51,302 nucleotides of DNA from an uncultured Clostridia bacterium (GTDB taxonomy: Bacteria; Bacillota; Clostridia; Christensenellales; Aristaeellaceae): positions 1 to 51,302 of the forward strand of contig CAMENN010000004.1 of assembly GCA_945928315.1 (NCBI GenBank), in the 5' to 3' direction. Made by a program: the position numbers and the translations under genes. This document shows, piece after piece, positions 23,520 through 32,038 of the stretch. The notes under the pieces were generated by a model. That model did not search any database. It saw only the letters and a program-made list of their open reading frames with translations, and was not told the origin of the DNA. The number at the start of each line of letters is the position of its first letter. The first letter of the stretch is position 1.

Positions 23520-24557
23520 ATGAAAAAAACGCTGACCGTCCTCCTGACGCTTTTCCTGCTTGCAGCATGCGTATGCGCAGCTGCGGCGGAGGGCACGCAC
23601 ACCTTCATCGATTCCACCGGCCGCGAGGTCGAGGTCCCCGCGAGCATTGAGCGCATCGCGCTCTCCGGCCCCATGGCGCAGATCGTGCTTTTCCCGCTGG
23701 CTCCGGACATGTTCGTGGGCATTGCGAATCCGTGGGACAGCAGCGCCGGGCAGTACCTGCCGACGGAATACTGCAGCCTGCCCGTCCTGGGCCAGCTCTA
23801 CGGCGGCAAGGGCGAGCTGAATCTCGAGGAGCTGCTCGCCGCCGATCCTCAGGTGGTCATCGATGTGGGTGAGCCGAAGAGCAGCATCGCCCAGGACATG
23901 GACGCACTGACGGAGCAGACCGGCATCCCGTTCGTGCACATCACCGCGACGCTCGCGACATTTGACGAGGCCTACACAAGGCTCGGCGAGCTGCTCGGTC
24001 GCGAGGCGGAGGCGGCCGTGCTGGCAGATTACTGCAGGAGCGTGTACGACCGCGCGGTCGACATCGCCGGGCGCGTTGACAAGGTGGATCTGCTTTACAT
24101 CACCGGCACGGAGGGGCTGAACGTCATTGCGAAGGACAGCTATCACAGTGAGGTCATCGATCTGCTGAGCAACAATCTGGCGGTGGTCGAATCCCCGTCC
24201 TCCAAGGGCACCGGCAACGAGGTGGACATGGAGCAGCTGCTCAAGTGGAACCCGGAGTACATCATCTTCGCGCCGGGCAGCGTATACGGCACCGTGGCGG
24301 AGGATGCGACGTGGCAGAACATGCAGGCAGTCGCCTCCGGCAGCTACTGCGAGGTGCCGATGGGGCCCTACAACTGGATGGGCTTCCCGCCCTCTGCGCA
24401 GCGTCTGCTGGGTCTTTTGTGGATGCCGAAGGTGCTCTATCCCGAGGCAGCGGACTACGACCTGTACGCCGAGGTGGCGCAGTATTATCAGCTGTTCTAT
24501 CACTGCGAGCTGACGCAGGAGCAGTTTGACGCGCTCGTGGCCCATTCCAATCTTTGA
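23520..24557 (+). CDS. ABC importer substrate-binding protein (FecB/BtuF/MolA-like)
   Basis: 345 residues. The N-terminal signal MKKTLTVLLTLFLLAACVCA contains LAAC, so it may be a lipoprotein, or be cleaved at a later AxA. The mature part has the periplasmic-binding-protein-II-like pattern of the BtuF/FhuD class: TFIDSTGREVEVPASIERIA, then LEELLAADPQVVID and LLKWNPEYIIFAPGS. The ligand cannot be read from the sequence; the neighbouring molybdopterin proteins make molybdate or tungstate plausible. AAAAGGAG precedes ATG 23520. Confidence 0.9.
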   Translation: MKKTLTVLLTLFLLAACVCAAAAEGTHTFIDSTGREVEVPASIERIALSGPMAQIVLFPLAPDMFVGIANPWDSSAGQYLPTEYCSLPVLGQLYGGKGELNLEELLAADPQVVIDVGEPKSSIAQDMDALTEQTGIPFVHITATLATFDEAYTRLGELLGREAEAAVLADYCRSVYDRAVDIAGRVDKVDLLYITGTEGLNVIAKDSYHSEVIDLLSNNLAVVESPSSKGTGNEVDMEQLLKWNPEYIIFAPGSVYGTVAEDATWQNMQAVASGSYCEVPMGPYNWMGFPPSAQRLLGLLWMPKVLYPEAADYDLYAEVAQYYQLFYHCELTQEQFDALVAHSNL

Positions 24558-24594
24558 TCTTTCCGTCAGAAACGAGCCATCACCGCAAAGCGAA

Positions 24595-24636
24595 GAAAAA
24601 AGGCTGTCGGGAGCAGAAGCCCCCGGCAGCCTTTTC
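24595..24636. terminator. Bidirectional terminator
   Basis: AAAAAGGCTGTCGGG pairs with CCCGGCAGCCTTTT, with A and T tracts on both flanks, between the convergent binding-protein and oxidoreductase genes. Confidence 0.8.
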
Positions 24637-24662
24637 CAATCCAATCAAGCCGATGCAGCGGC

Positions 24663-25646
24663 TCAGATGACATTGAACACCACGTTCGCCGCCATCGGAG
24701 ACACGTTGCCGCTCTGCGTTCTGGCGCGCACGGTCAGCTGATAGGTGCCGGCAGCCTCCGGCGTATAGCTGAAGTGCCAGTAGACCCACTTGTCCGCCGT
24801 CGCGTTGGCGGTTTCGTAGGTGGTCCAGGTTTCGCCGCCGTCCAGGCTGAACTCAATCGCCGCGATGGCATCGCCGCAGTCATCGGAGTAGCCCTCAAAG
24901 GTGATGGTTTCGTTCACCGCAAATTCGCGTCCCTGAACCGTGTTCATGACGGCGACCTCGGCGCGGTAGGCGTCCTCGCGCGCATCGACCGCAGGAACCT
25001 CGGCTTCGGCAGTCAGCTCAATCTCCATCACGTTGCGCGTGAAGTACTTGGCGACGGTCTCCGGTACCCAGAACTGGTTGCCGGAGGGAACGTCCTTGCC
25101 GCCAACCTGATAGACGAACATGGCGTCCTTGTCGAGCGCATAGCGCAGCGGGAGCTTGGCCGTGTAGCCGTCCGCACCCTTGACCGCAATGGTGTTGACG
25201 CGCTCATCGAGTTTGGCCAGCTCAAGGACGTCCTTGAGCAGCACGCCGGTGATCTTCGCATTGACGGTGGCCGCAGCCGTGGCGCAGGAGCACAGAAGCG
25301 TGCGCACCTGCGACACCTTCTCCTTGAGGTCCACGGTATAGGACTCGATGAAATCGCCGCCCACGTTCACCAGCGTGCTGCCCTCGCCCAGCGCGAAATC
25401 GGGCTTGGCGCACAGGCCGGTCACGACGGAGCCAAAGAGGCTGAACACCTCATCCGCGGGGGTGACCACGTCCTGATCGAAGGTGAACTCGCCCTTCACG
25501 CCCGCAACCTTGTCGTACTCGACGGCCTGAACCGCCTCGGCAGCCACGTCAAGATTCACTTCCTGCGCCACAACCTGTGCGGCGGCCGAGGTCAGCAGCG
25601 CCGCGGTGGAGGCGCCGGAGAGAATCCGTCTGGTCTTTTTGTTCAT
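24663..25646 (-). CDS. Secreted SUOX-fold molybdopterin oxidoreductase (no heme motifs)
   Basis: 327 residues. The N-terminal signal has a twin arginine (KKTRRILSGASTAALLTSAA) before AAAQVVAQ, so Tat export is possible but the motif is not perfect. Residues about 60-210 resemble the oxidoreductase molybdopterin-binding domain of the sulfite oxidase/YedY family: the candidate Mo-ligand Cys is 119 or 121 (LLCSCATAAATVNAKITGV), then LLKDVLELAKLDERV and WVPETVAKYFTRNVMEIEL. Residues about 245-327 form the Ig-like Mo-co dimerisation domain (DDCGDAIAAIEFSLDGGETW). The substrate is unknown. It lies 12 bases after the triheme paralogue. Confidence 0.8.
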   Translation of the reverse strand: MNKKTRRILSGASTAALLTSAAAQVVAQEVNLDVAAEAVQAVEYDKVAGVKGEFTFDQDVVTPADEVFSLFGSVVTGLCAKPDFALGEGSTLVNVGGDFIESYTVDLKEKVSQVRTLLCSCATAAATVNAKITGVLLKDVLELAKLDERVNTIAVKGADGYTAKLPLRYALDKDAMFVYQVGGKDVPSGNQFWVPETVAKYFTRNVMEIELTAEAEVPAVDAREDAYRAEVAVMNTVQGREFAVNETITFEGYSDDCGDAIAAIEFSLDGGETWTTYETANATADKWVYWHFSYTPEAAGTYQLTVRARTQSGNVSPMAANVVFNVI

Positions 25647-25658
25647 CCTGATCCCTCC

Positions 25659-27158
25659 TTACTGAACGTTGAACATGTAGCTCGTCAGCTCGTCGTTGAC
25701 GCGCAGGGTGCCGTCCGCCTTCTCGCTCGTCGCGCGGATGCGCATCAGGTAGGAGCCCGGCGCGGCGATGTTGTTGATGTCGAGCGTCCAGTAAACCCAG
25801 TGCGTGGTGTCATACTCGCCGATCTCAAACTCCTGCCAGGTCGCGCCGTGATCGAAGGTGTACTCGAGCTTGACGATGGGCTCGTTCCAGGCGTCGGCAA
25901 AGCCCTCGAGATGGATGGGCTGACCGGCCTCAAAGATCTGGCCGTCGGTGGCGTTGAGCACGGCAACGTTCGGCTTGTTGAACGGACGGCCGGTGGTCGC
26001 GTCCGTGAAGTCGCCGTAGAAGTCCCAGGAGGCGGAGTCGGTCTTCGCAAACCGCAGCTCGCAGACCTTCTTGGTGAAGTTGCCGGCGGTCATGTGGTTG
26101 CACCAGAAGGCAACCGGGAAGCCCTGATCGGCGTAGATGCGGTCACCGTTCAGGCCGACGACCAGCAGGCCGTCCTCCTGAACCAGCAGGTCGGTGTAGA
26201 TGTTGTAGCAGTAGCCGTCGTCACCGATCGGGTAGAACATGTTGGCGTCCTCGTGAACGCCCAGATCCTCCATGATCCTGGTGATCGGGATGCCGGTGAC
26301 CTCCGCCTGGTACACCATCGCCTGACCCGGGCCGTTGACGACGCAGTGGTACTTCATCGTGCGTGTCACGGTGCCGTACTTTTCGATGAGCTCGGGGAGG
26401 GTCATCTCGCACGGGTTGTCGATGTCGCCGGTGAACTTGATCGTCCACGTGTCAAACATTTCGTCCGTGACCTGCTCCTCGCTGGTCAGCCAGGTGCTCG
26501 GATCGGACTTGATGGACTTGAAGAACATCCGGCTGTGGTCGGTGATCTCGGTGTCGTTCCAGGAGAAGCTGGTTTCCACCGCGTCGGCAGCCAGATCGGT
26601 GAGGCCAAAGAGCACGTCGTACTTCACATAGTCCCAGCGCTGGAACTCGCCGTCGGCGGTGATGTAGTGGCAGGATTCGCAGCTGCCGCCCATCGCCGCA
26701 AAGGCGGAGGAGCGCTGGTGGATGGTGTGAATGCTGTCGCGCAGCTTCGTGGAGTAAAAGCCGTGACAGCCAAAGCAGTTCTGCAGCCCCTGCTCCGTCT
26801 CGTAGCCCATGTAGATGATGCCGTGATAGGTTTCCATCATCTCCAGCGCATCCTCGATGGTATGGCAGGCGGTGCAGCCGCGGTTGTCGGCGTTCAGGTA
26901 CAGATTGTTCCAGCTCTCCACCAGCTTGCCGTCGGCAGGCGTGGTGTTGAGGGGCGTCTTCTGAATCTGCACGCCGTTGTCGAGCGTCGTGACGCGCGGG
27001 GCATACTTGGCGTCCGCATCGTCGTTTTTCCCGTAGCTGGCCGTTTGAGGCAGCTTCGCCAGACGCTCAGGGTCCACCTCCGCCGCGGCGACAGCGGTCA
27101 TGAGGACCGCCACCAGCAGCGCGCAGCAGAGTGCGAGAACGCGGGTGGATTTGTTCAT
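25659..27158 (-). CDS. Triheme cytochrome c fused to SUOX-fold molybdopterin domain
   Basis: 499 residues, secreted (signal about 1-27, ending AVAAAEV). Three c-type heme motifs are seen: C95-TA-C98-H99, C128-FG-C131-H132 and C160-ES-C163-H164, with further His residues at 112, 144 and 147 as possible distal ligands. From about 235 a sulfite-oxidase-type molybdopterin domain follows, with candidate Mo ligand Cys272 in YHCVVNGPG and the segment AEVTGIPITRIMEDLGV. An Ig-like dimerisation domain (about 395-499; KLEYTFDHGATWQEFEIG) ends it. The layout suggests electrons pass between the Mo centre and outside partners through the hemes. Substrate and direction are unknown. ATG 27158 follows GAGGAGG. 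Confidence 0.85.
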   Translation of the reverse strand: MNKSTRVLALCCALLVAVLMTAVAAAEVDPERLAKLPQTASYGKNDDADAKYAPRVTTLDNGVQIQKTPLNTTPADGKLVESWNNLYLNADNRGCTACHTIEDALEMMETYHGIIYMGYETEQGLQNCFGCHGFYSTKLRDSIHTIHQRSSAFAAMGGSCESCHYITADGEFQRWDYVKYDVLFGLTDLAADAVETSFSWNDTEITDHSRMFFKSIKSDPSTWLTSEEQVTDEMFDTWTIKFTGDIDNPCEMTLPELIEKYGTVTRTMKYHCVVNGPGQAMVYQAEVTGIPITRIMEDLGVHEDANMFYPIGDDGYCYNIYTDLLVQEDGLLVVGLNGDRIYADQGFPVAFWCNHMTAGNFTKKVCELRFAKTDSASWDFYGDFTDATTGRPFNKPNVAVLNATDGQIFEAGQPIHLEGFADAWNEPIVKLEYTFDHGATWQEFEIGEYDTTHWVYWTLDINNIAAPGSYLMRIRATSEKADGTLRVNDELTSYMFNVQ

Positions 27159-27199
27159 CACTTCTACCTCCTCACAGACGAGTGATATTTTACAACAAA

Positions 27200-27228
27200 A
27201 TTATAGACCAAGTCGCGAAGCAGGTCAA
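27200..27228 (-). promoter_or_regulatory. Promoter of the molybdo-cytochrome operon
   Basis: Minus strand TTGACC (27228-27223), 17 bases, TATAAT (27205-27200). An 11-base palindrome ATTGTGACAAT lies upstream at 27243-27253, a possible regulator site. Confidence 0.75.
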
Positions 27229-27270
27229 TATTCCCTCCCAAAATTGTGACAATATGTGAAAAGCCGCGCT

Positions 27271-27294
27271 CCGGGGATGCGAAAGCGTCCCCGG
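27271..27294. repeat. GNRA-capped hairpin in the divergent region
   Basis: CCGGGGATGC, loop GAAA, GCGTCCCCGG: a ten-pair stem with one wobble. It lies between the two divergent promoters and is outside both predicted transcripts, so its role is unclear. Confidence 0.5.
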
Positions 27295-27338
27295 CTCCGG
27301 GGGCGGGCGGGCGGTCCCGCTTTTGTACGGCGTTTGCC

Positions 27339-27369
27339 TTGACTTTCCCCCTGGGGTATGCTTTATAAT
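27339..27369 (+). promoter_or_regulatory. Probable promoter of the NTPase-SecA-ResBC operon
   Basis: TTGACT (27339-27344), 19 bases, TATAAT (27364-27369). The wide spacer suggests the need for an activator. Confidence 0.5.
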
Positions 27370-27422
27370 AGTGGGCATGGGAAATGCCGCTTCGCACACG
27401 GGAGCGGACCGGTAGGCGTATC

Positions 27423-27962
27423 ATGCACACCTTGATCGTTGGGGAGCGCGGCGTGGGAAAGAGCACGCTGCTCGAGCGCGTGCTGCGGGAAATCGGACGG
27501 CCGGTATTCGGCTTCGAAACCAAAAAGGAGGACGCGCTGCGCGACGAGCGTCTGGGCAGCCCGGTCTATATCTATGAGCCGGGCGCGCCGCGCACGCAGA
27601 GCGAAACGAATCTCGTGGGCTATTGCAGGAACCAGTGTCCCTCCTCCCGCAGGGAAGGCTTTGACCGGTATGCCGGGAAGCTGCAAAACGTGCCGCCGGG
27701 CTGCATCGTCAAGCTGGACGAGATCGGCTTCATGGAGGCAGCGTCGCCGGCCTTCTGCGCGGCCATCATGCGTCTGCTCGACGGCGATACGCCCGTGATT
27801 GCCGCGGTGAAGTTCAACGCCTCGCCGTTTCTTGACGCGGTCAGAAGCCACCCGAACTGCCGCCGGTTTGACATCACGCCGGAAAACCGCGATGCGCTCT
27901 ATGACGAGGTGCTCGCCTTTGTGCGCAGCCAGCTCGCGCAGATCCCGGGCGGCAGAGGATGA
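27423..27962 (+). CDS. THEP1-like nucleoside-triphosphatase
   Basis: 179 residues. Walker A is VGERGVGKST at 6-15, and a Walker B-like CIVKLDEIGFME lies near residue 98. The family (COG1618/NTPase_1, THEP1) hydrolyses NTPs, with no settled role. The first gene of a six-gene rightward operon, it lies 41 bases before the SecA-like gene. ATG 27423 was chosen from the Walker A context; the ribosome site (GGTAGG) is weak. Confidence 0.8.
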   Translation: MHTLIVGERGVGKSTLLERVLREIGRPVFGFETKKEDALRDERLGSPVYIYEPGAPRTQSETNLVGYCRNQCPSSRREGFDRYAGKLQNVPPGCIVKLDEIGFMEAASPAFCAAIMRLLDGDTPVIAAVKFNASPFLDAVRSHPNCRRFDITPENRDALYDEVLAFVRSQLAQIPGGRG

Positions 27963-28003
27963 CCGGCACAAAACCGGCAAAAAAGAAGTGAACCGGAAAA
28001 AGC

Positions 28004-30109
28004 ATGATGATTTCCATTTCGGCCAAACGCGAGCTGCGCAAAGTCCATGCGCTGGCCGGCGCGCTTGCGGCGGAAACCGACGCGCAGCTTTTGCAGCAGA
28101 TGCAGCTGCTTCGCGGCAGGGATGACCTGCAGGGCGTCCGCCCGCGCGTGTATGCGCTTGTGTATGAGGCCTTCCGGCGTGCGATGGGCATCACGCCCTA
28201 CGACGAGCAGCTTCTCGGTGCCATCGCAATGGCACAGGGCTGCATCATTCAGATGAATACCGGCGAGGGAAAGACCGTGACGGCCGTGTTCCCGGCCTGC
28301 CTGTATGCGCTCAGCGGGCGCGGCGCGCACATCGCGACGGTCAACCCCTATCTCGCCCGGCGCGACTGCGAGTGGATGCGCCCGGTGTATGCGCTGCTGG
28401 GGATTTCCGTGGCGGTGACCGAGGCGGGGATGTCCGCCGAAGAGAAGCAGGCTGCGTATGCCTGCGATGTGACCTACGGCACCCATAGCGAGTTCGGCTT
28501 TGACTACCTGCGCGATCAGCTGGCCCAAAGCGAGCAGGCGCAGGTGCAGCGCGCCCCTGCGTTCATGCTGGTCGATGAGGCGGACAGCATTCTGCTGGAC
28601 GAGGCGGTCACGCCGATGATCCTCTCGGGCGGCGGCGGCAGCCTGAATCCGCTGCTGCCGGTGGTGGATCGCTTTGTGGGCTACTTAAGGCCCGTAACCG
28701 TGCAGTCGCTCGAGGAGGACGACGAATACGAGCGGCTCGACGGACAGTACGATTACATCGTGCTGCAGAAGGAGCGCGTCGCGATCCTCACCTCGCTGGG
28801 GCAAAGGCATGCCGAGCAGTTTTTCCGGCTGAAGAGCCTTGACGATGACCTGAGCATCGCGCACATGATCTTTCAGGCGATTCAGGCGCACGGCACGCTC
28901 AAGCGCGATGTGGACTATATCGTGACGGACGGAAAGCTGCAGATTGTGGACCCGCATACGGGCCGCGTGCTCGACGGGCGCCGCTACTGCGACGGGCTGT
29001 GGCAGGCGCTTCAGGTCAAGGAAAAGCTCGAGGTGGTCAGGGAGAGCGTCACCGTCGCCTCGATCTCCTATCAGCAGTATTTCCTGCGGTATCCGCTGCT
29101 GTGCGGCATGACCGGCACGGCCCGGGAGGGGCGCGCGGAGTTCGGCAGGGTGTATCAGGTGCCGGTGCGCGTGATTGCGCCGCACCGGCGCAGCATCCGG
29201 CGCGACCTGCCGGACAGCTTTGCGCCGGACAGGGAAACGCAGGTTTCACAGATCGTTTCCGAGGTGCGGCAGGCGCAGGGGCGCGGGCAGCCCTGCCTGA
29301 TCGTCACGAGGACCGTGGAGGACAACGACGTCCTCGCCGGGGCGCTGCGCAGGATGGGCATCGCCTGCGAGGTGCTCTCCGCGCGCAGCAGCGAGCGCGA
29401 GGCGGAGATCATCGCGCGGGCGGGGCAGACGGGGCGCGTAACCGTGGCGACAGCGCTGGCCGGACGCGGAACGGATATCCGCCTCAGCGACGAGGCGCGC
29501 GCGGCCGGCGGGCTGTATGTCCTCGGCTTTGGCCACCAGAACACCCGCCGCGGCGACAGGCAGCTCATGGGCCGCAGCGGCCGTCAGGGCGATCCGGGCA
29601 TGACGCGCTTCTTTGTCTCGCCCGGGGACGAGCTGCTGGTGCGCTTCCTCGAGCAGGACGAAAAGACAAAGAAGCGGCCCATGACGCAGAAGGCGTGCCT
29701 GCGGGCCGTCAAAAGCGCGCAGCGGCAGTGCGAGGGCGCAGCCTGCGCGCAGCGCGAGACGACCCTCAAGCTGGACGAGGTGATCGGCCGGTTCCGCAGC
29801 GAGATCTACGGGGCGCGGGAGCGGGTGCTGCGCGGGGAGCTGCCGCAGGCATACGCGCATCTGCCGCAAAGAATGGTGCAGGCGGTCGCGCTGCATACGA
29901 TCGACGAGGCGTGGGCAGCGTTCCTTCGCGAGGCGGACGAGGCGCGCCAGCGCTGCGGCGTCGTGTCGCTGGTGGGCAGGGATTACCGGAGCGAGTACAT
30001 TCGCGAGGTTGCCTCCATGTTCAATGTGATGGTGGAGGGCATGCAGGAGCAGATGCGCCTGCGGCTTGAAAAGGTGAAGGGGGACACGCTGTATGTGGAC
30101 GGTGTATGA
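28004..30109 (+). CDS. Short SecA paralogue (SecA2-like preprotein translocase ATPase)
   Basis: 701 residues, shorter than housekeeping SecA (about 800-900). Motifs are Walker A MNTGEGKT (84-91), DEAD box VDEADSILLDEA (190-201; usual SecA has VDEVDSILIDEA), CGMTGTAREGRAEF, AGRGTDIRL and GRSGRQGDPGMTRFF. The preprotein-crosslinking and helical-scaffold regions are abbreviated, and the C-terminal zinc-binding tail is absent. SecA2-type proteins export a subset of proteins, sometimes ones that fold early. The place between the NTPase and the ResB/CcsA genes suggests a client in this cluster, probably the molybdo-cytochrome. The next gene overlaps by 17 bases. Confidence 0.9.
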   Translation: MMISISAKRELRKVHALAGALAAETDAQLLQQMQLLRGRDDLQGVRPRVYALVYEAFRRAMGITPYDEQLLGAIAMAQGCIIQMNTGEGKTVTAVFPACLYALSGRGAHIATVNPYLARRDCEWMRPVYALLGISVAVTEAGMSAEEKQAAYACDVTYGTHSEFGFDYLRDQLAQSEQAQVQRAPAFMLVDEADSILLDEAVTPMILSGGGGSLNPLLPVVDRFVGYLRPVTVQSLEEDDEYERLDGQYDYIVLQKERVAILTSLGQRHAEQFFRLKSLDDDLSIAHMIFQAIQAHGTLKRDVDYIVTDGKLQIVDPHTGRVLDGRRYCDGLWQALQVKEKLEVVRESVTVASISYQQYFLRYPLLCGMTGTAREGRAEFGRVYQVPVRVIAPHRRSIRRDLPDSFAPDRETQVSQIVSEVRQAQGRGQPCLIVTRTVEDNDVLAGALRRMGIACEVLSARSSEREAEIIARAGQTGRVTVATALAGRGTDIRLSDEARAAGGLYVLGFGHQNTRRGDRQLMGRSGRQGDPGMTRFFVSPGDELLVRFLEQDEKTKKRPMTQKACLRAVKSAQRQCEGAACAQRETTLKLDEVIGRFRSEIYGARERVLRGELPQAYAHLPQRMVQAVALHTIDEAWAAFLREADEARQRCGVVSLVGRDYRSEYIREVASMFNVMVEGMQEQMRLRLEKVKGDTLYVDGV

Positions 30110-30824
30110 CCGCCTGATTGCATGCACCCGGGGGCACGACGCCGTGGACAGCGTCATGCAGGGGGAGAACTGGACGATGGTCAGGACGCGCAGCGGGCGC
30201 ACCGGCGTTGCGGCGACGAACCCCGCGCGCTCGGGCAGGCCCGTCGATCCGGCGCGGTTTGCGGGCATGCCGCTGGAGGAAGCGGCGCAGCTGGTCAAGT
30301 CGTGGGATTTTGAGGTGGCGAGCGTCGGTCTGGCGGCGATCAACGCGGTGGTCAACGCGCCAAAGCTGCACCCCGTCTGCGAGAATCCGGACGCCTTCCT
30401 GCGCTATCGCGACCGGGCAGCCGGCAAAAAGGTGGCGGTCATCGGCCGGTTCGCCTATCTGGAGAGCAGGCTCAAGGGCCTGTGCGATCTGTATGTGCTC
30501 GAGCGCAGGCCGGGCCCGGAGGATTATCCCGATCCGGCGTGCGAGTACCTGCTGCCGGACATGGACGTGGTGTTCATCACCGGCTGCGCCGTGGGCAACA
30601 AGACGATGCCCAGGCTGCTGCAGCTGTGCCAAAGGCCGTTCACGGTGATCTCCGGCCCATCCACGCCGATGCACCCGGTGTTCTTTGAGCTGGGCGCGGA
30701 TGCGCTGTGCGGCCTGTGCATCACGGATGAGCAGGCGTGCCGCGCGGCAGCGTCGGACTGCGCGGGCATTTTTGCGGCCGGGCGGATGGTCTGCCTGGAG
30801 AAACACGAGGTGATGAAGCTGTGA
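30093..30824 (+). CDS. DUF4213/DUF364 protein (putative heavy-metal chelation)
   Basis: 243 residues. The N-terminal DUF4213 part is about 1-90 (VQMGENWTMV-like region, then LVKSWDFEVASVGLAAINAV). The DUF364 part is about 110-235: KVAVIGRFAYLESRLKGLCD, ERRPGPEDYPDPACEYLLPD and TVISGPSTPMHPVFFELGAD. This family has an enolase-like plus Rossmann-like fold and is described as a putative metal-chelating protein. Several cysteines (Cys at CGLC and others) could bind metal. It overlaps both neighbours in the operon. Confidence 0.85.
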   Translation: MWTVYDRLIACTRGHDAVDSVMQGENWTMVRTRSGRTGVAATNPARSGRPVDPARFAGMPLEEAAQLVKSWDFEVASVGLAAINAVVNAPKLHPVCENPDAFLRYRDRAAGKKVAVIGRFAYLESRLKGLCDLYVLERRPGPEDYPDPACEYLLPDMDVVFITGCAVGNKTMPRLLQLCQRPFTVISGPSTPMHPVFFELGADALCGLCITDEQACRAAASDCAGIFAAGRMVCLEKHEVMKL

Positions 30825-32038
30825 AAAAGGTGCTTTCCTTTTTGCGCTCCATGCGCTTTGGCATGGTGCTGCTGGCGCTGATTGCGGTGCTGTCCGTGTT
30901 CGGCACGCTGATTGCGCAGGGGCAGAGCGCGGCGTATTACGCGCATGCCTGTCCGGGCTGGGACGGGGTCATTCTGGCGCTGGGCCTTGACCATGTGTAT
31001 TCCACCTGGTATTATGTCGCGCTGTTCGCCGCGCTGTGCCTGAACCTGCTGCTGTGCTCCGTGCTGCGCGCGGGCAGGCTCCGCACCGCCCGGGCGGGCC
31101 TGATCGCGCGCGCGCAGAAGGCCGGGCCCGTGGCAGGGCTTGAAGCTGACCAGGCGGCTGCGGCCCTCAAACGGCTCGGCTTCCGCGAACAGGACGGCGT
31201 GTACACCCGACGGATGCTGGGCGTGTTCGGCCCGCTGGTGACCCACACCGGCCTGCTTCTGCTGATGATCGCGGCGGCGTGCGCGTTCAGCCTTGCGCAG
31301 AAGCAGGACGCCTGGCTGATGGTTGGCGACAGCCTGACGCTTGCGGACAGTGCAAAAATCCGCGTGGAGAGCTTCTCGATGGAGGATGCCTCCGGCAGGC
31401 TGGAATACACCTCCGTGCTGGAGCTGACCGGCGCAGACGGCACGAGCCGGACGGCGACGATTCAGGTGAACCATCCGGCACGCCTTGGCGCGCATACGGT
31501 CTACCAGCAGAGCTATGCGTTTGCGGGCGTGCTGGACGTGCAGACGGCGCCGGATGCCCCGGCGGAGCAGGTGGTGCTGGACAGCCCGGCCTTCATCTCG
31601 CTCGACGGCGCAAACGGCATTCAGTACCAGCAGGTGTACGGCGACTATACCGTGACGGAGGACGGACAGATCATGCCGGTGAACACCGCCGGCGGCGCGA
31701 TGGTTCATCCGGTCTATCTGACGGCGGTCATCGCCGACGGGGAGCAGCGGCTCGGCGCGGTGCTGCCGGATGAGACGTTCGAGGTCGGCGGCGTGTACTA
31801 CACGTTCCGCGAGCCGGCAGCCTATCCGGGGCTGCGGATCAAGACGCAGCCGGGCTGGGTGCTTCCGCTGCTATATGCGTCCTTCGTGGTGCTGATTACG
31901 GGGCTTTACCTGTGCTTCTTCCACGTGCCGGCGGCCGTCTGCGTCACGCAGGACGGGGTGCGCATCGCGAGCGGCAAGGATACCCAGGGGCTCGCCGAGA
32001 GCCTCATGGACGCCATCCATGATATGGCGGAGCAATGA
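30821..32038 (+). CDS. resB: ResB-like cytochrome c biogenesis protein
   Basis: 405 residues. An N-terminal group of membrane helices (SMRFGMVLLALIAVLSVFGT, then YYVALFAALCLNLLLCSVLR and LVTHTGLLLLMIAAACAFSL) precedes a large external domain (about 155-340). A final helix (LPLLYASFVVLITGLYLCFF) follows. With CcsA it forms the system II synthase that carries heme across the membrane and attaches it to CxxCH motifs. The start is GTG 30821, overlapping the previous stop by four bases. The obvious clients are the three heme motifs encoded across the divergent promoter. Confidence 0.9.
   Translation: MKKVLSFLRSMRFGMVLLALIAVLSVFGTLIAQGQSAAYYAHACPGWDGVILALGLDHVYSTWYYVALFAALCLNLLLCSVLRAGRLRTARAGLIARAQKAGPVAGLEADQAAAALKRLGFREQDGVYTRRMLGVFGPLVTHTGLLLLMIAAACAFSLAQKQDAWLMVGDSLTLADSAKIRVESFSMEDASGRLEYTSVLELTGADGTSRTATIQVNHPARLGAHTVYQQSYAFAGVLDVQTAPDAPAEQVVLDSPAFISLDGANGIQYQQVYGDYTVTEDGQIMPVNTAGGAMVHPVYLTAVIADGEQRLGAVLPDETFEVGGVYYTFREPAAYPGLRIKTQPGWVLPLLYASFVVLITGLYLCFFHVPAAVCVTQDGVRIASGKDTQGLAESLMDAIHDMAEQ

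Noticed and set aside
23459-24644. Large minus-strand frame opposite the binding-protein gene
   Set aside because: Shadow frame with unnatural composition; the plus-strand gene has a signal peptide, ribosome site and family motifs.
24774-27185. 803-codon open frame on the plus strand across both oxidoreductase genes
   Set aside because: Its repetitive Val/Gly/Ala/Asp/His composition and lack of a ribosome site mark it as antisense shadow of the two secreted proteins.
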